11,286 nucleotides of DNA from Phycisphaerae bacterium (lineage in GTDB: Bacteria > Planctomycetota > Phycisphaerae > Phycisphaerales > SM1A02), in assembly GCA_002683195.1 (NCBI GenBank), contig NYSW01000066.1, forward strand, positions 1 through 11,286, in the 5' to 3' direction. The notes beneath the pieces were generated by a model. It did not search any database and was not told where the DNA came from. It saw only the letters and a program-made list of their open reading frames with translations. This document shows positions 1 to 6,911 of this stretch, piece after piece (position 1 is the stretch's first letter; every line of letters begins with the position of its first letter). The position numbers and the translations under genes were made by a program.

Positions 1-59
1 CTCCCTGAAAGGAGCCGCCCGCTGAAGGATGATCGAAGTTGGAGGCCGGTCCCGGAGGA

Positions 60-932
60 TCAGTCCTGGCAGTCCCAGCCGCCGAGGAGGAGGCCGAGAT
101 CCGCGCCGTTGACCAGACCGTCGTCGTTGATGTCACCGAGGCAACCGGGACCGGCCTTGCCGCACGAACCCCAGACGCTCAGAAGCAGACCGAGGTCGGC
201 ACCATCGACAAGACAGTCGCCATTGAGGTCCGGGCACGGGCAGGAGGGAAGAATCGGCTTGAAGGTCGCAATGAATCCCGCCGCGCGGATGTTGGTCGGC
301 GAGTCAGGATTCGTCGGATCACCGAGGTAGAGGTCGTAGCCCCAGCCGAAGGTGAAACCGGCCGGCGTCAGAAACGGGCCGGTGGTGTCGCCGAACTCAC
401 GGTTCTCGGTGCCGTCGAGCCGAGTGAACCAGTACTCGACGTTGACGAACACGTTGCCGGGCTCACTACCCACGTCCACGCCGTCCACGGGAAATCCGGG
501 GACCTGATAGCCGTTCCCCAGGTCGATCACGAAGTCGGTCGCATCCTGAGGTCCACTGGCGGTCTGCACCACCAACGGTGTCGACTTCGTGATGAATGGT
601 TGACCATCGGTGGTCTGAACCGTCGCCGCGACCGAATAGGATCCATCCTTGTTGAAAACCGACGTCACGTTCATGGCCATGTTCGTCGGCAGGTTGGACA
701 CCACGTCGTAGAGCGGAACCCCGGGACCATTGACCAGCGGCGTGAAAGGATTGCCTGGGAATTCGTAATTGGCTCCGAGGGTGTTGGCACCGCCGAGGAC
801 GAACTCCGACGGAAGAAAAGCCACGGCCGCTCCGCCGGAATAGGTGTCCTGTGCGACCAGTGCCTGATTGCCGGCTCCGACGACCGTCGCAGCGGCAATG
901 ATGGAGGTCACGATGAAGTTTCGATTGGGCAC
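60..932 (-). CDS. Secreted protein of unknown function with two C-terminal dockerin-like repeats
   Basis: The 290-residue product starts at GTG (932-930), supported by GGAGA at 945-941 with an 8-base spacer. Residues 1-27 form a signal peptide (N-x-R, a hydrophobic stretch rich in I, A and V, then LVA before QD), so the protein should be exported. Residues 28-230 are rich in G, P, V, T and aromatic residues and look like a beta-rich extracellular domain; I do not recognise the family. Residues 235-257 and 267-288 are two dockerin-like calcium loops (DLNGDCLVDGADLGLLLSVW and DINDDGLVNGADLGLLLGGW), with cysteines at 231, 233, 240, 257, 264 and 288 around them. The two repeats use different synonymous codons, so the duplication is old. 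The gene lies 161 bp downstream of the beta-helix gene on the same strand and may be transcribed separately. The coding call is firm; the N-terminal function is unknown. Confidence 0.85.
   Translation of the reverse strand: MPNRNFIVTSIIAAATVVGAGNQALVAQDTYSGGAAVAFLPSEFVLGGANTLGANYEFPGNPFTPLVNGPGVPLYDVVSNLPTNMAMNVTSVFNKDGSYSVAATVQTTDGQPFITKSTPLVVQTASGPQDATDFVIDLGNGYQVPGFPVDGVDVGSEPGNVFVNVEYWFTRLDGTENREFGDTTGPFLTPAGFTFGWGYDLYLGDPTNPDSPTNIRAAGFIATFKPILPSCPCPDLNGDCLVDGADLGLLLSVWGSCGKAGPGCLGDINDDGLVNGADLGLLLGGWDCQD
69..230 (-). repeat. Tandem dockerin-like module, gene 60-932
   Basis: This stretch encodes two EF-hand-like loops (D-x-N-x-D-x-x-V-[DN]-G-A-D-L-G-L-L-L) separated by a short Cys/Gly linker. 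In cellulosomes such pairs bind calcium and dock onto cohesin. In planctomycetes they are common at the C-termini of secreted proteins, but their partner is generally not known. Identification is by motif. Confidence 0.75.
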
Positions 933-940
933 TGGCCTTG

Positions 941-945
941 TCTCC
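941..945 (-). promoter_or_regulatory. Ribosome binding site deciding the GTG start of the first dockerin protein
   Basis: Read on the minus strand the sequence is GGAGA, 8 bases before the GTG at 932-930. No in-frame ATG lies close upstream, and the GTG places a proper signal peptide at the N-terminus, so this site fixes the start. Confidence 0.6.
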
Positions 946-1034
946 GTTTGTAAGTTGGCGGGGCGATCACGGTTTCATTCCAGAAATCACCGTACGCGGA
1001 AGATCATTGAAGACCTAAACATACAAGCATGATC

Positions 1035-1068
1035 GGCCTGAAAACAACAGTCGTTGGCCCTGCAGGCC
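1035..1068 (-). terminator. Possible weak terminator after the beta-helix gene
   Basis: On the minus strand, about 26 bases past the beta-helix stop codon, CAAC-GACT-GTTG (1056-1045) is followed by TTTT (1044-1041). It sits inside a 6-bp inverted repeat GGCCTG/CAGGCC (1035-1040 and 1063-1068). The inner stem is only 4 bp, so this is a weak candidate. It is listed because it sits where a terminator would be expected, between two dockerin genes. Confidence 0.2.
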
Positions 1069-1093
1069 CCAGAAACGCTTATTCGAGAATCTC

Positions 1094-2017
1094 TCACCGT
1101 CTGAAAACCTGACAATCACCCCACTGGGATACCAGGACCCCGATATCGCTCCCTCCGACCACCCCATCCCCATCCAGATCGTAGGTCGTGCTTCGCGTTC
1201 CCCAGGCCCCGAGGAGCAGGCCAAGATCGGCGGCACCGACGCCGCCGTAGCAATTGAAGTCCGCGGAGCAATCGCTGCACACGCCCTCCACCTGATTTCC
1301 TCCGGCATCGGAGAAACTGAACGGCGGAACGACCTGACAGCAACCGAGAACGACGCAGTCCTCCAAGGTGGGAAGACTGCCGCTCTGGTTGTAGACCGCT
1401 CGACCGTAAAGCCCGACCTCGTTACCGGTCCAGGAACATCGGCGATAGACCGGTGATGCCGCGGTCCCGTTGAGACAGCCGCCGGCGACCAGGTCGGCGC
1501 GATTGTCGTCGAAACGGCAATCCTCGAACAACGGTGCGCTGGCCCCGCCGAAGATCGCGACCGCTCCACCGAAGACGCTTGCCTGATTGTCGATGAAGTG
1601 CACCCGGCGAGCGGTGGGACTCGCCTCGTTGATCAGGAGTCCTCCACCGAGGTCGATGTCCCCCCCGGTCACCACGAGATCCTCGAGCACCGTGTCCGCG
1701 CCCTCGCCGTTGCGACACGCCAGAATTCCAGTCTCCCCCACTCCCACCAGACGCGTGGCGGGTTCACCTCGATCATCGACCGTCCCCCGGATGACGATGG
1801 CACGACCTCCCAGGGTGATTGCGGCGTCGACCGTGAAATCTCCGGCCTCCAGCTGGATCACGTCACCGTCCGCGACTCCGCCGTCGATCAGAGCCTGGAT
1901 GCTCGAACCGGGTCCGGGCTTGAGGATGAAGGTCTCCGCCAGGGCGGTGTTCGCGAGCAGAACCGAGGTCGCGATGACCAACGATCGGAGGTGACGGATG
2001 TGATGATTGCAGATCAT
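1094..2017 (-). CDS. Secreted right-handed beta-helix protein with C-terminal dockerin-like repeats
   Basis: The 307-residue product begins at ATG 2017-2015. That ATG overlaps the TGA of the DUF3817 gene as ATGA, and no other Met precedes the hydrophobic segment. Residues 1-27 are a signal peptide ending TALA before E28. Residues about 38-240 show the pattern of parallel beta-helix repeats: a start like GSSIQALIDGGVADGDVI, then recurrent units such as GGGLLINEASPTARRVHFID, GGAVAIFGGASAPLFEDCRF and GGCLNGTAASPVYRRCSW, each about 22-25 residues. Such folds occur in pectate lyases and other polysaccharide-active or surface proteins; no catalytic residues can be assigned here. Residues 253-302 are two dockerin-like repeats. 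The first (NCYGGVGAADLGLLLGAWG) has lost most of the usual Asp/Asn ligands; the second (DLDGDGVVGGSDIGVLVSQW) keeps them. Translation is probably coupled to DUF3817. The fold call is good; the substrate is unknown. Confidence 0.85.
   Translation of the reverse strand: MICNHHIRHLRSLVIATSVLLANTALAETFILKPGPGSSIQALIDGGVADGDVIQLEAGDFTVDAAITLGGRAIVIRGTVDDRGEPATRLVGVGETGILACRNGEGADTVLEDLVVTGGDIDLGGGLLINEASPTARRVHFIDNQASVFGGAVAIFGGASAPLFEDCRFDDNRADLVAGGCLNGTAASPVYRRCSWTGNEVGLYGRAVYNQSGSLPTLEDCVVLGCCQVVPPFSFSDAGGNQVEGVCSDCSADFNCYGGVGAADLGLLLGAWGTRSTTYDLDGDGVVGGSDIGVLVSQWGDCQVFRR
1112..1261 (-). repeat. Dockerin-like module with one degenerate repeat, beta-helix gene
   Basis: Two repeats end in GLLLGAWG and GVLVSQWG. 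The first calcium loop has Cys, Tyr and Gly where acidic or Asn ligands normally sit, whereas the second loop (D-L-D-G-D-G-V-V) is intact. Only one calcium ion may therefore be bound. Confidence 0.65.
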
Positions 2018-2352
2018 TGGTTTCTCGAGGCCTTGAGCATTCGATACAGCGGCACGTCGACGATGAATGCCACGAACGGCACCACGGCCCCGACCAGGCC
2101 GGCGAAGAAGAGACCGAGGGGAAGAGGTACGCGGACCTTGGCGATGAAGAGCATCACGACGAAGACGACGAAGAGCAGGCCGTGAATCGAACCGGTGATG
2201 GAAACCGCCGCCGGGCCGTCGGGATGCTCAAGCACCCGTTTCATGATCACTGCCCATCCCAGAACCAGAGTGCTGGTTCCTTCGATGAGTCCCATGATGA
2301 TCAACCACTTGAGAAAACCTGGGTTGTTGACGGTCTTGCCGGAGTCGGACAT
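2014..2352 (-). CDS. DUF3817 family integral membrane protein
   Basis: This is a 112-residue protein starting at ATG 2352-2350. A longer in-frame reading exists upstream, but its sequence is Arg-rich and non-membrane-like, and the family is normally about 90-110 residues. Three membrane segments are seen: about 13-37, 51-71 and 78-103. Two signatures match the DUF3817 family from memory: the G-L-I-E-G-T-S stretch in the first helix (E24) and G-S-I-H-G-L-L-F in the second (H57). The function of the family is unknown; it is a small inner-membrane protein. No strong Shine-Dalgarno precedes the ATG. The stop codon (2016-2014) overlaps the start of the beta-helix gene as ATGA, so the two are probably one transcription and translation unit. 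The gene is divergent from the DUF1573 lipoprotein. Confidence 0.85.
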   Translation of the reverse strand: MSDSGKTVNNPGFLKWLIIMGLIEGTSTLVLGWAVIMKRVLEHPDGPAAVSITGSIHGLLFVVFVVMLFIAKVRVPLPLGLFFAGLVGAVVPFVAFIVDVPLYRMLKASRNQ

Positions 2353-2368
2353 GCGGTTGTCTCGCGTT

Positions 2369-2434
2369 GAAAAGGTGTTCGTCTGGCTTCGTGACATCAT
2401 CGCACGGGGGGCCCACCCAGAAAAGGTATTCGTC
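2369..2434. repeat. 15-bp direct repeat pair in the divergent intergenic region
   Basis: GAAAAGGTGTTCGTC (2369-2383) and GAAAAGGTATTCGTC (2420-2434) differ at one base. They start 51 bp apart, close to five helical turns. The nearer copy ends 17 bp from the DUF3817 start codon. A pair of operator half-sites for a regulator of the minus-strand unit is possible. No reading frame with convincing coding character covers them. Confidence 0.4.
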
Positions 2435-2486
2435 GCGGAACGCCATGCGATGCGGCGGACTGGCGAATTACAGGTCCGGAAAAACA

Positions 2487-2514
2487 CTCGGCGACATCGA
2501 CATCCGACGCCGAG
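2487..2514. promoter_or_regulatory. 7-bp inverted repeat upstream of the DUF1573 gene, possible operator
   Basis: CTCGGCG (2487-2493) and CGCCGAG (2508-2514) are perfect inverted arms around a 14-base spacer, which itself contains the tandem hexamer GACATC-GACATC straddling its left edge. It lies 42 bp upstream of the DUF1573 start codon. The arms are short and GC-rich, so chance is possible. Confidence 0.2.
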
Positions 2515-2531
2515 CCTCCAACCGGCTCCCG

Positions 2532-2537
2532 TACACT
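2532..2537 (+). promoter_or_regulatory. Possible -10 element for the DUF1573 gene
   Basis: TACACT lies 19 bases upstream of the ATG, just ahead of the ribosome binding site. It resembles a sigma-70-type -10 hexamer. No convincing -35 hexamer is seen at 16-18 bp upstream, so this is a weak call. Confidence 0.25.
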
Positions 2538-2544
2538 GTCCGGC

Positions 2545-2548
2545 GGAG
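2545..2548 (+). promoter_or_regulatory. Ribosome binding site of the DUF1573 gene
   Basis: GGAG sits 8 bases before the ATG at 2557 and supports that start, which also places the lipoprotein signal peptide at the N-terminus. Confidence 0.6.
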
Positions 2549-2556
2549 CCAATCAT

Positions 2557-3672
2557 ATGAAGAAGCCTCGTCTCGACCTGTCCATCCTTGCCTTTTCGGC
2601 CATCTTCGCCCTCGCCCTCATCGGCTGTGGTGAAGCGCCGGCACCAAGTCCCTCGCGAGTCGCGGCCCCGACCACCGCGGTGGCGGTGGAAAACTCCCCC
2701 GAAATCCCCGATTACCCCCGGCTGGCGTTCGAGAATCCGCTTGTGGCGTTCGGGCGGATGGGCGATTTCGAGACCCGCAAGGCGACGGTCCGGTTTCGAA
2801 ACAGCGGTGGAAGGCCGCTGCAGATCAAGAAGGTCGAACCGACCTGTGGCTGCACCAGCATCGGATTCGATACCAGCAGGATCTACGCGCCGAATGAGAC
2901 GGGAGAGATCGTCCTTTCGTTCACGCCGAAGGGACAAGGTTCACAGACCAAGACGGTGAACGTGATCTCCACCGACTCCGACGAACCCCTGCAGACCATC
3001 TCCATCACCGCGGACATCGAACCGTCACTGGCCGCGGTCCCCCGAATCCTCCAACTGGGACGAATCCCCCACGGAGAGGCATCGACCGCCGACACCACGA
3101 TCACCGCCCTGCGACCCGGAATCCGGCTTCAGAAGGTCAAGCTTTCCGGAGATGTCGGAAGCGGCGTCACCGCGACCCTGAGTCCCGTCGCTCCAGATCC
3201 CAACGGCCTGCCACGTTGGCGAGTCGACGTTCTCTTCGACCAGAATCATCGCTGGGGTTGGTTCGCGGGAAGCATGCTCGTCTCCGGCACCATCGACATC
3301 GACGGCCAGACCAAGCCGGTGAAGATGAACTTTGCCGTGAACGGCTCTTCCGAGGGCAGAGTCAACACCGAGGACAGCATGTTTCGCTTTCTCGTGGTGG
3401 GATCATCGGCCGCGATCGATCGATCCATCGATCTTCGTCGCAGCGACGGGAAGGCTTTCCGATGCCTGAACGCGACCGTGGTCGGCGGAGGAAGCGATGG
3501 ACTGGCCGCGACGCTGATTCCTCTGGATTCCGCCGGACTCGCCTGGAGGGTCGATCTCCGCGGACGCTCTCCGCAGAAGGCGGGGTCGTTCCTCGGTGAG
3601 GTCTTCGTCAACACCGACGTGACCGGGGAGGAGACCATCCGCCTCAAGTACGGGGGCGTGGTCAGACGCTGA
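2557..3672 (+). CDS. DUF1573 domain lipoprotein
   Basis: The 371-residue product begins with a lipoprotein signal peptide: MKK, a hydrophobic core at 9-22, then the lipobox L-I-G-C with lipidated Cys24. It should be anchored in a membrane facing the periplasm, followed by a Pro/Ala/Val-rich linker (27-50). Residues about 56-152 match the DUF1573 domain, an immunoglobulin-like beta-sandwich: F-G-R-M-G-D, then V-R-F-R-N-S-G-G-R-P-L-Q-I, then the hallmark C-G-C-T at 97-100, then G-E-I-V-L-S-F-T-P-K-G. Residues 155-371 form a second beta-rich part with a less clear match. The family has no known enzymatic role and is often linked to surface or periplasmic assemblies. The gene lies 77 bp upstream of the PSCyt gene on the same strand, so a shared unit is possible. 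Domain call high, role unknown. Confidence 0.9.
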   Translation: MKKPRLDLSILAFSAIFALALIGCGEAPAPSPSRVAAPTTAVAVENSPEIPDYPRLAFENPLVAFGRMGDFETRKATVRFRNSGGRPLQIKKVEPTCGCTSIGFDTSRIYAPNETGEIVLSFTPKGQGSQTKTVNVISTDSDEPLQTISITADIEPSLAAVPRILQLGRIPHGEASTADTTITALRPGIRLQKVKLSGDVGSGVTATLSPVAPDPNGLPRWRVDVLFDQNHRWGWFAGSMLVSGTIDIDGQTKPVKMNFAVNGSSEGRVNTEDSMFRFLVVGSSAAIDRSIDLRRSDGKAFRCLNATVVGGGSDGLAATLIPLDSAGLAWRVDLRGRSPQKAGSFLGEVFVNTDVTGEETIRLKYGGVVRR

Positions 3673-3734
3673 TTCGGTTCCACGGCCGTCACCGCTGATT
3701 CGACCATGGAGTCTTTGCCCGGTTCCGTTCGTCG

Positions 3735-3743
3735 TGCTACGGT
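3735..3743 (+). promoter_or_regulatory. Possible extended -10 promoter element for the PSCyt gene
   Basis: TGCTACGGT fits TGnTAnnnT and ends 6 bases before the GTG at 3750. If used, transcription would start at or next to the start codon, giving a leaderless or nearly leaderless mRNA. This would agree with the absence of a Shine-Dalgarno there. TTTGCC (3714-3719) is a poor -35 candidate. Confidence 0.25.
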
Positions 3744-3749
3744 CATTTC

Positions 3750-6700
3750 GTGACCATGCTCACCACGAAGAAATTCCGACGGCGTGCCACCGCCACGACC
3801 ATCGCCCTGACGTTCGCCGGCGTGGCCCTCGGACTCCCGGCCGAAAACCGTCCCGCTCCGTCGGACGAACGCCCGATCGACTTCGTTCGCGATATCCGTC
3901 CGATCCTCACCTCGAAATGCTTCGCGTGCCACGGTCCGGATGAAGCCGCACGAAAAGCCGGCCTGAGCCTGATTGATTTCGAGTCCGCCACCCGAAGGCC
4001 GGCCGACGGAAATCCCGCCGTGGTTCCGTTCGATCCGGAAGCCAGCGAACTCTGGAGGCGAATCTCCGACCTCGATGATCCGATGCCTCCCCGCTCGGCT
4101 CATGATCCGCTTGATGACCGTGAACGACGACTTCTTCGAAGATGGATCGAGGAGGGCGGTCTCCATTCGCCCCACTGGGCCTACGAGAGACCTCGACGTC
4201 ATCCGATCCCTCGACGCCCTCTCGAGACCTCCCCCCTTGATGCCTTCCTCGCGGCTCGCCAGGCCGAGGAAGGCCTGAGTCCCAGCCCACCGGCCGATCG
4301 CACCTCCCTCCTCCGGAGGCTCTCTTTCGACCTCGTCGGGTTGCCACCCACTCCTGCCGCCATCGATGCCTACGTCACCGATGGCCGACCGGACGCCTTC
4401 CAGCGGAACGTCGACCGACTGCTGGATTCCCCGCATTTCGGGGAGCGCCTCGCGGTGCTCTGGCTCGACCTCGTCCGGTACGCCGACACCGTCGGCTATC
4501 ACGGCGATCAGGAACATCGTGTCTGGCCGTACCGGGACTGGGTGATCGAAGCGTTCAATCAGGATCTCCCGTTCGATGACTTCACCCGACTTCAACTCGC
4601 CGGCGATCTCGTCGCGGCCGAGACACCGGGCCTGAACGCCCAGGCCCGCCAACGGGCGATGATTGCTTCGGGCTACAACCGCCTGCTTCAGACGTCACAT
4701 GAAGGCGGCCTCCAGCTCGAGGAGTACCGAGCGATCTACATGGCGGACCGGGTTCGCAATGCCAGCGAGACCTGGATGGGTGCGACGCTCGGCTGCGCCC
4801 AGTGCCATGACCACAAGTACGACCCCTACACCCAGCGGGACTTCCACACTTTCGGTGCGTTCTTCGCCGACATCGACGACGAACAGCATCTCCGAGACCC
4901 CTACGCCGGATACAACACCACCCCGACCCGGCGGGAGCCTGAACTCCGGGTGGTGACCGGTCCCCTGCAGCTGGAGATCGATCGGATCCAGTCGCAGTTG
5001 GACGGGGCCGAGAAACGGCTGGCCGAAGCCGAACGCCGGAACCGGGTGATCGACCCGGCGTGGGAGCGATCCTGCCTCGAACAACTCGCCTCCGGACGTC
5101 CCCGCGTCGAGATCTGGGGCGACGACCATCCGAATCGCGGTGGCCAGCTCACCGGGGACTGGACCAGCCGGGTGGACGCCGCGATACCTCCCGCCAGCGG
5201 CGACGGCTATCGACTCCAGAAAAGTCCCGGCCGGATCCAGCATTACACCTTGGATGCGGTCCGACCCGTCGCGGTCGAATCCGGGTCGATGCTGGCCACC
5301 TGGATCCACCTCGACCCGAAGGATCCGCCCCGCGCCGTGATGCTTCAGGTGCATGCGGATGATTCCTGGGAACACCGGGCCGTCTGGGGATCGGATGCCA
5401 TTGATTTCGGACGGACCCCCGAAGACACCCCCTCGTATCGCCGTCAAGGTGGCTTGCCGTCCGAGGACCGGTGGCATCGACTCGAGGTCGCCCTGGAATC
5501 GCTCGGTCTCGAAGCGGGCCAGATGATCGATGGCCTCGCCTTCACCCAGTTCGCAGGGACGGTGCGCTGGGACGCGACGGAGATCGTCCACCCCTCCGCC
5601 CTTCCCCCGCCGGCAGCCGCCGCGATTCAAACGCCGATCGATGGTCGAACCGATGCACAGCGTGAGTTGATCGCCCGATTCCGAATCGCCTCGGACCCGG
5701 AGATCGCGACCATCGAAAAGGAGCGAGAGCACCTTCGCCGGCAAGTTGAAGAACGTCGCCGGCTGGCGCCCCTCACCCTCTACACCCGGGCGTTGGAACA
5801 GCCTCGCCCGGTCCGCATCCTTCCACGTGGAGACTGGCTCGATCAGTCGGGCGACCTCGTGGACCCGGCGGTACCGGCTTTTCTAGGCACCCTCCAGAGA
5901 CGCCACGCCGACCGAACTCGTGCCGATCGGCTCGACCTCGCCAACTGGATGGTCCGTCCCGCACGGGAGGGAGGCGTCGGCGAACTGACCGCCCGCGTCT
6001 TCGTCAATCGAATCTGGGCGATGCTCATGGGTTCCGGCCTCTGTCCCAGCCTCGAGGACTTCGGAGGCCAGGGCCGGCCACCGACCCACCCCGAGCTCCT
6101 CGACCACCTGGCCCTGGACTTCATCGAATCAGGATGGAGCATCAAGGCTCTGGTGAGACGAATCGTGTCGAGTGACTCCTACGCTCGCTCCTCTCGCCCC
6201 GTCGGGCAGACCGCGATGCTCGACCCCGACAATCTCTTTCATGCTCGCCAGTCCCGACATCGTCTGGCGGCGGAATTCGTTCGTGACGCGGCCCTGCACG
6301 CCGGCGGCCTGCTCCAGCAACGGCAGGGCGGCCCCAGCATCAAACCTCCGCAGCCTGAAGGTCATTACCGACACCTCAACTTCCCCCCGCGGCGTTACGA
6401 AGCGGATACCGATGCCGACCAGTGGCGTCGCGGCGTCTACGTGCATTGGCAGAGACAGTTCCTCCATCCGATGCTGAAGGCGTTCGACGCGCCGACCCGC
6501 GAGGCTTGCACGGCCAGTCGCACCGTGTCCAACACCCCGCTCGCAGCCCTCGTACTGCTCAACGACCCGGTCTTCCTTCAGGCCGCCCGAGGCCTGGCCC
6601 GCCGGGTCCTGACCACACCCGTTCCGGGCTCGAGCGAGGATCCGGATGAATTCCGACTCGTCACCGCCTGGAGAATCACCCTGGGCCGAACGCCGGCCCC

Positions 6701-6911
6701 CGGCGAATTGACGGTGCTCGAGAAACTGCTGACTCGATCTCGGGCCGAATTTTCCGCCGCCCCCGAACGAGCGGAAGCCCTTCTGGGAATCGGAGTCTCG
6801 GAACCCGGACCGCTCGAGAGGAACCAGCGACTTCCCGCCCCGGAGTTCGCGGCCTGGACGCAGACCTGCCGTGCGATTCTCAATCTTCACGAGACCTACA
6901 CCCGTGAGTGA
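3750..6911 (+). CDS. PSCyt1/PSCyt2(DUF1549)/PSD1(DUF1553) planctomycete cytochrome-like protein
   Basis: The product has 1,053 residues from GTG 3750; ATG 3756 is an equally good start two codons in. No Shine-Dalgarno is evident. A signal peptide (KKFRRR, then a hydrophobic stretch to about A31) predicts export. PSCyt1 spans about 43-110 with the haem-type motif C57-F-A-C60-H61. PSCyt2 (DUF1549) spans about 160-385, with C349-A-Q-C352-H353 followed by D-H-K-Y-D-P-Y, the usual signature. A coiled coil (about 406-436), a beta-sandwich-like stretch (about 453-610) and a second coiled coil (about 651-676) follow. PSD1 (DUF1553) covers about 727-1020, with V-N-R-I-W and E-D-F-G-G-Q-G. These three domains in this order are typical of planctomycetes; the reaction is unknown. 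The gene overlaps the DUF1501 gene by 8 bases, the common arrangement for this pair. Confidence 0.93.
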   Translation: MTMLTTKKFRRRATATTIALTFAGVALGLPAENRPAPSDERPIDFVRDIRPILTSKCFACHGPDEAARKAGLSLIDFESATRRPADGNPAVVPFDPEASELWRRISDLDDPMPPRSAHDPLDDRERRLLRRWIEEGGLHSPHWAYERPRRHPIPRRPLETSPLDAFLAARQAEEGLSPSPPADRTSLLRRLSFDLVGLPPTPAAIDAYVTDGRPDAFQRNVDRLLDSPHFGERLAVLWLDLVRYADTVGYHGDQEHRVWPYRDWVIEAFNQDLPFDDFTRLQLAGDLVAAETPGLNAQARQRAMIASGYNRLLQTSHEGGLQLEEYRAIYMADRVRNASETWMGATLGCAQCHDHKYDPYTQRDFHTFGAFFADIDDEQHLRDPYAGYNTTPTRREPELRVVTGPLQLEIDRIQSQLDGAEKRLAEAERRNRVIDPAWERSCLEQLASGRPRVEIWGDDHPNRGGQLTGDWTSRVDAAIPPASGDGYRLQKSPGRIQHYTLDAVRPVAVESGSMLATWIHLDPKDPPRAVMLQVHADDSWEHRAVWGSDAIDFGRTPEDTPSYRRQGGLPSEDRWHRLEVALESLGLEAGQMIDGLAFTQFAGTVRWDATEIVHPSALPPPAAAAIQTPIDGRTDAQRELIARFRIASDPEIATIEKEREHLRRQVEERRRLAPLTLYTRALEQPRPVRILPRGDWLDQSGDLVDPAVPAFLGTLQRRHADRTRADRLDLANWMVRPAREGGVGELTARVFVNRIWAMLMGSGLCPSLEDFGGQGRPPTHPELLDHLALDFIESGWSIKALVRRIVSSDSYARSSRPVGQTAMLDPDNLFHARQSRHRLAAEFVRDAALHAGGLLQQRQGGPSIKPPQPEGHYRHLNFPPRRYEADTDADQWRRGVYVHWQRQFLHPMLKAFDAPTREACTASRTVSNTPLAALVLLNDPVFLQAARGLARRVLTTPVPGSSEDPDEFRLVTAWRITLGRTPAPGELTVLEKLLTRSRAEFSAAPERAEALLGIGVSEPGPLERNQRLPAPEFAAWTQTCRAILNLHETYTRE

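Noticed and set aside
39..953. Long open frame on the plus strand opposite the first dockerin gene
   Set aside because: Its product is rich in Arg, Val, Glu and Gly without domain features, whereas the minus-strand frame has a ribosome binding site, a signal peptide and dockerin repeats. It is an antisense shadow typical of GC-rich DNA.
1229..1246. GGCGGC/GCCGCC 6-bp hairpin
   Set aside because: It falls in the Gly/Ala codons of the beta-helix protein's dockerin repeat; expected in GC-rich coding DNA.
2353..2937. N-terminal extension of the DUF3817 reading frame
   Set aside because: The upstream part is Arg-rich, overlaps the DUF1573 gene in antisense and would bury the membrane protein behind about 195 unrelated residues; the ATG at 2352 gives the normal family length.
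3411..3434. GATCGATCGATC-type short tandem and palindromic sequence
   Set aside because: It lies inside the DUF1573 coding region and is explained by the codons for A-I-D-R-S-I-D.
3667..3702. CGCTGATTCG repeated twice, 26 bp apart, after the DUF1573 gene
   Set aside because: It is only 10 bp, and one copy contains the last codon and stop of the gene; too short to support a function.
3246..4652. 468-codon open frame on the minus strand across the DUF1573 and PSCyt genes
   Set aside because: It runs antisense to two well-supported domain proteins, spans their boundary and shows no recognisable domain, signal or membrane segment.
4695..5744. 349-codon open frame on the minus strand inside the PSCyt gene
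   Set aside because: It is antisense to conserved PSCyt2 sequence and is low-complexity Gly/Arg-rich; a codon-bias shadow.
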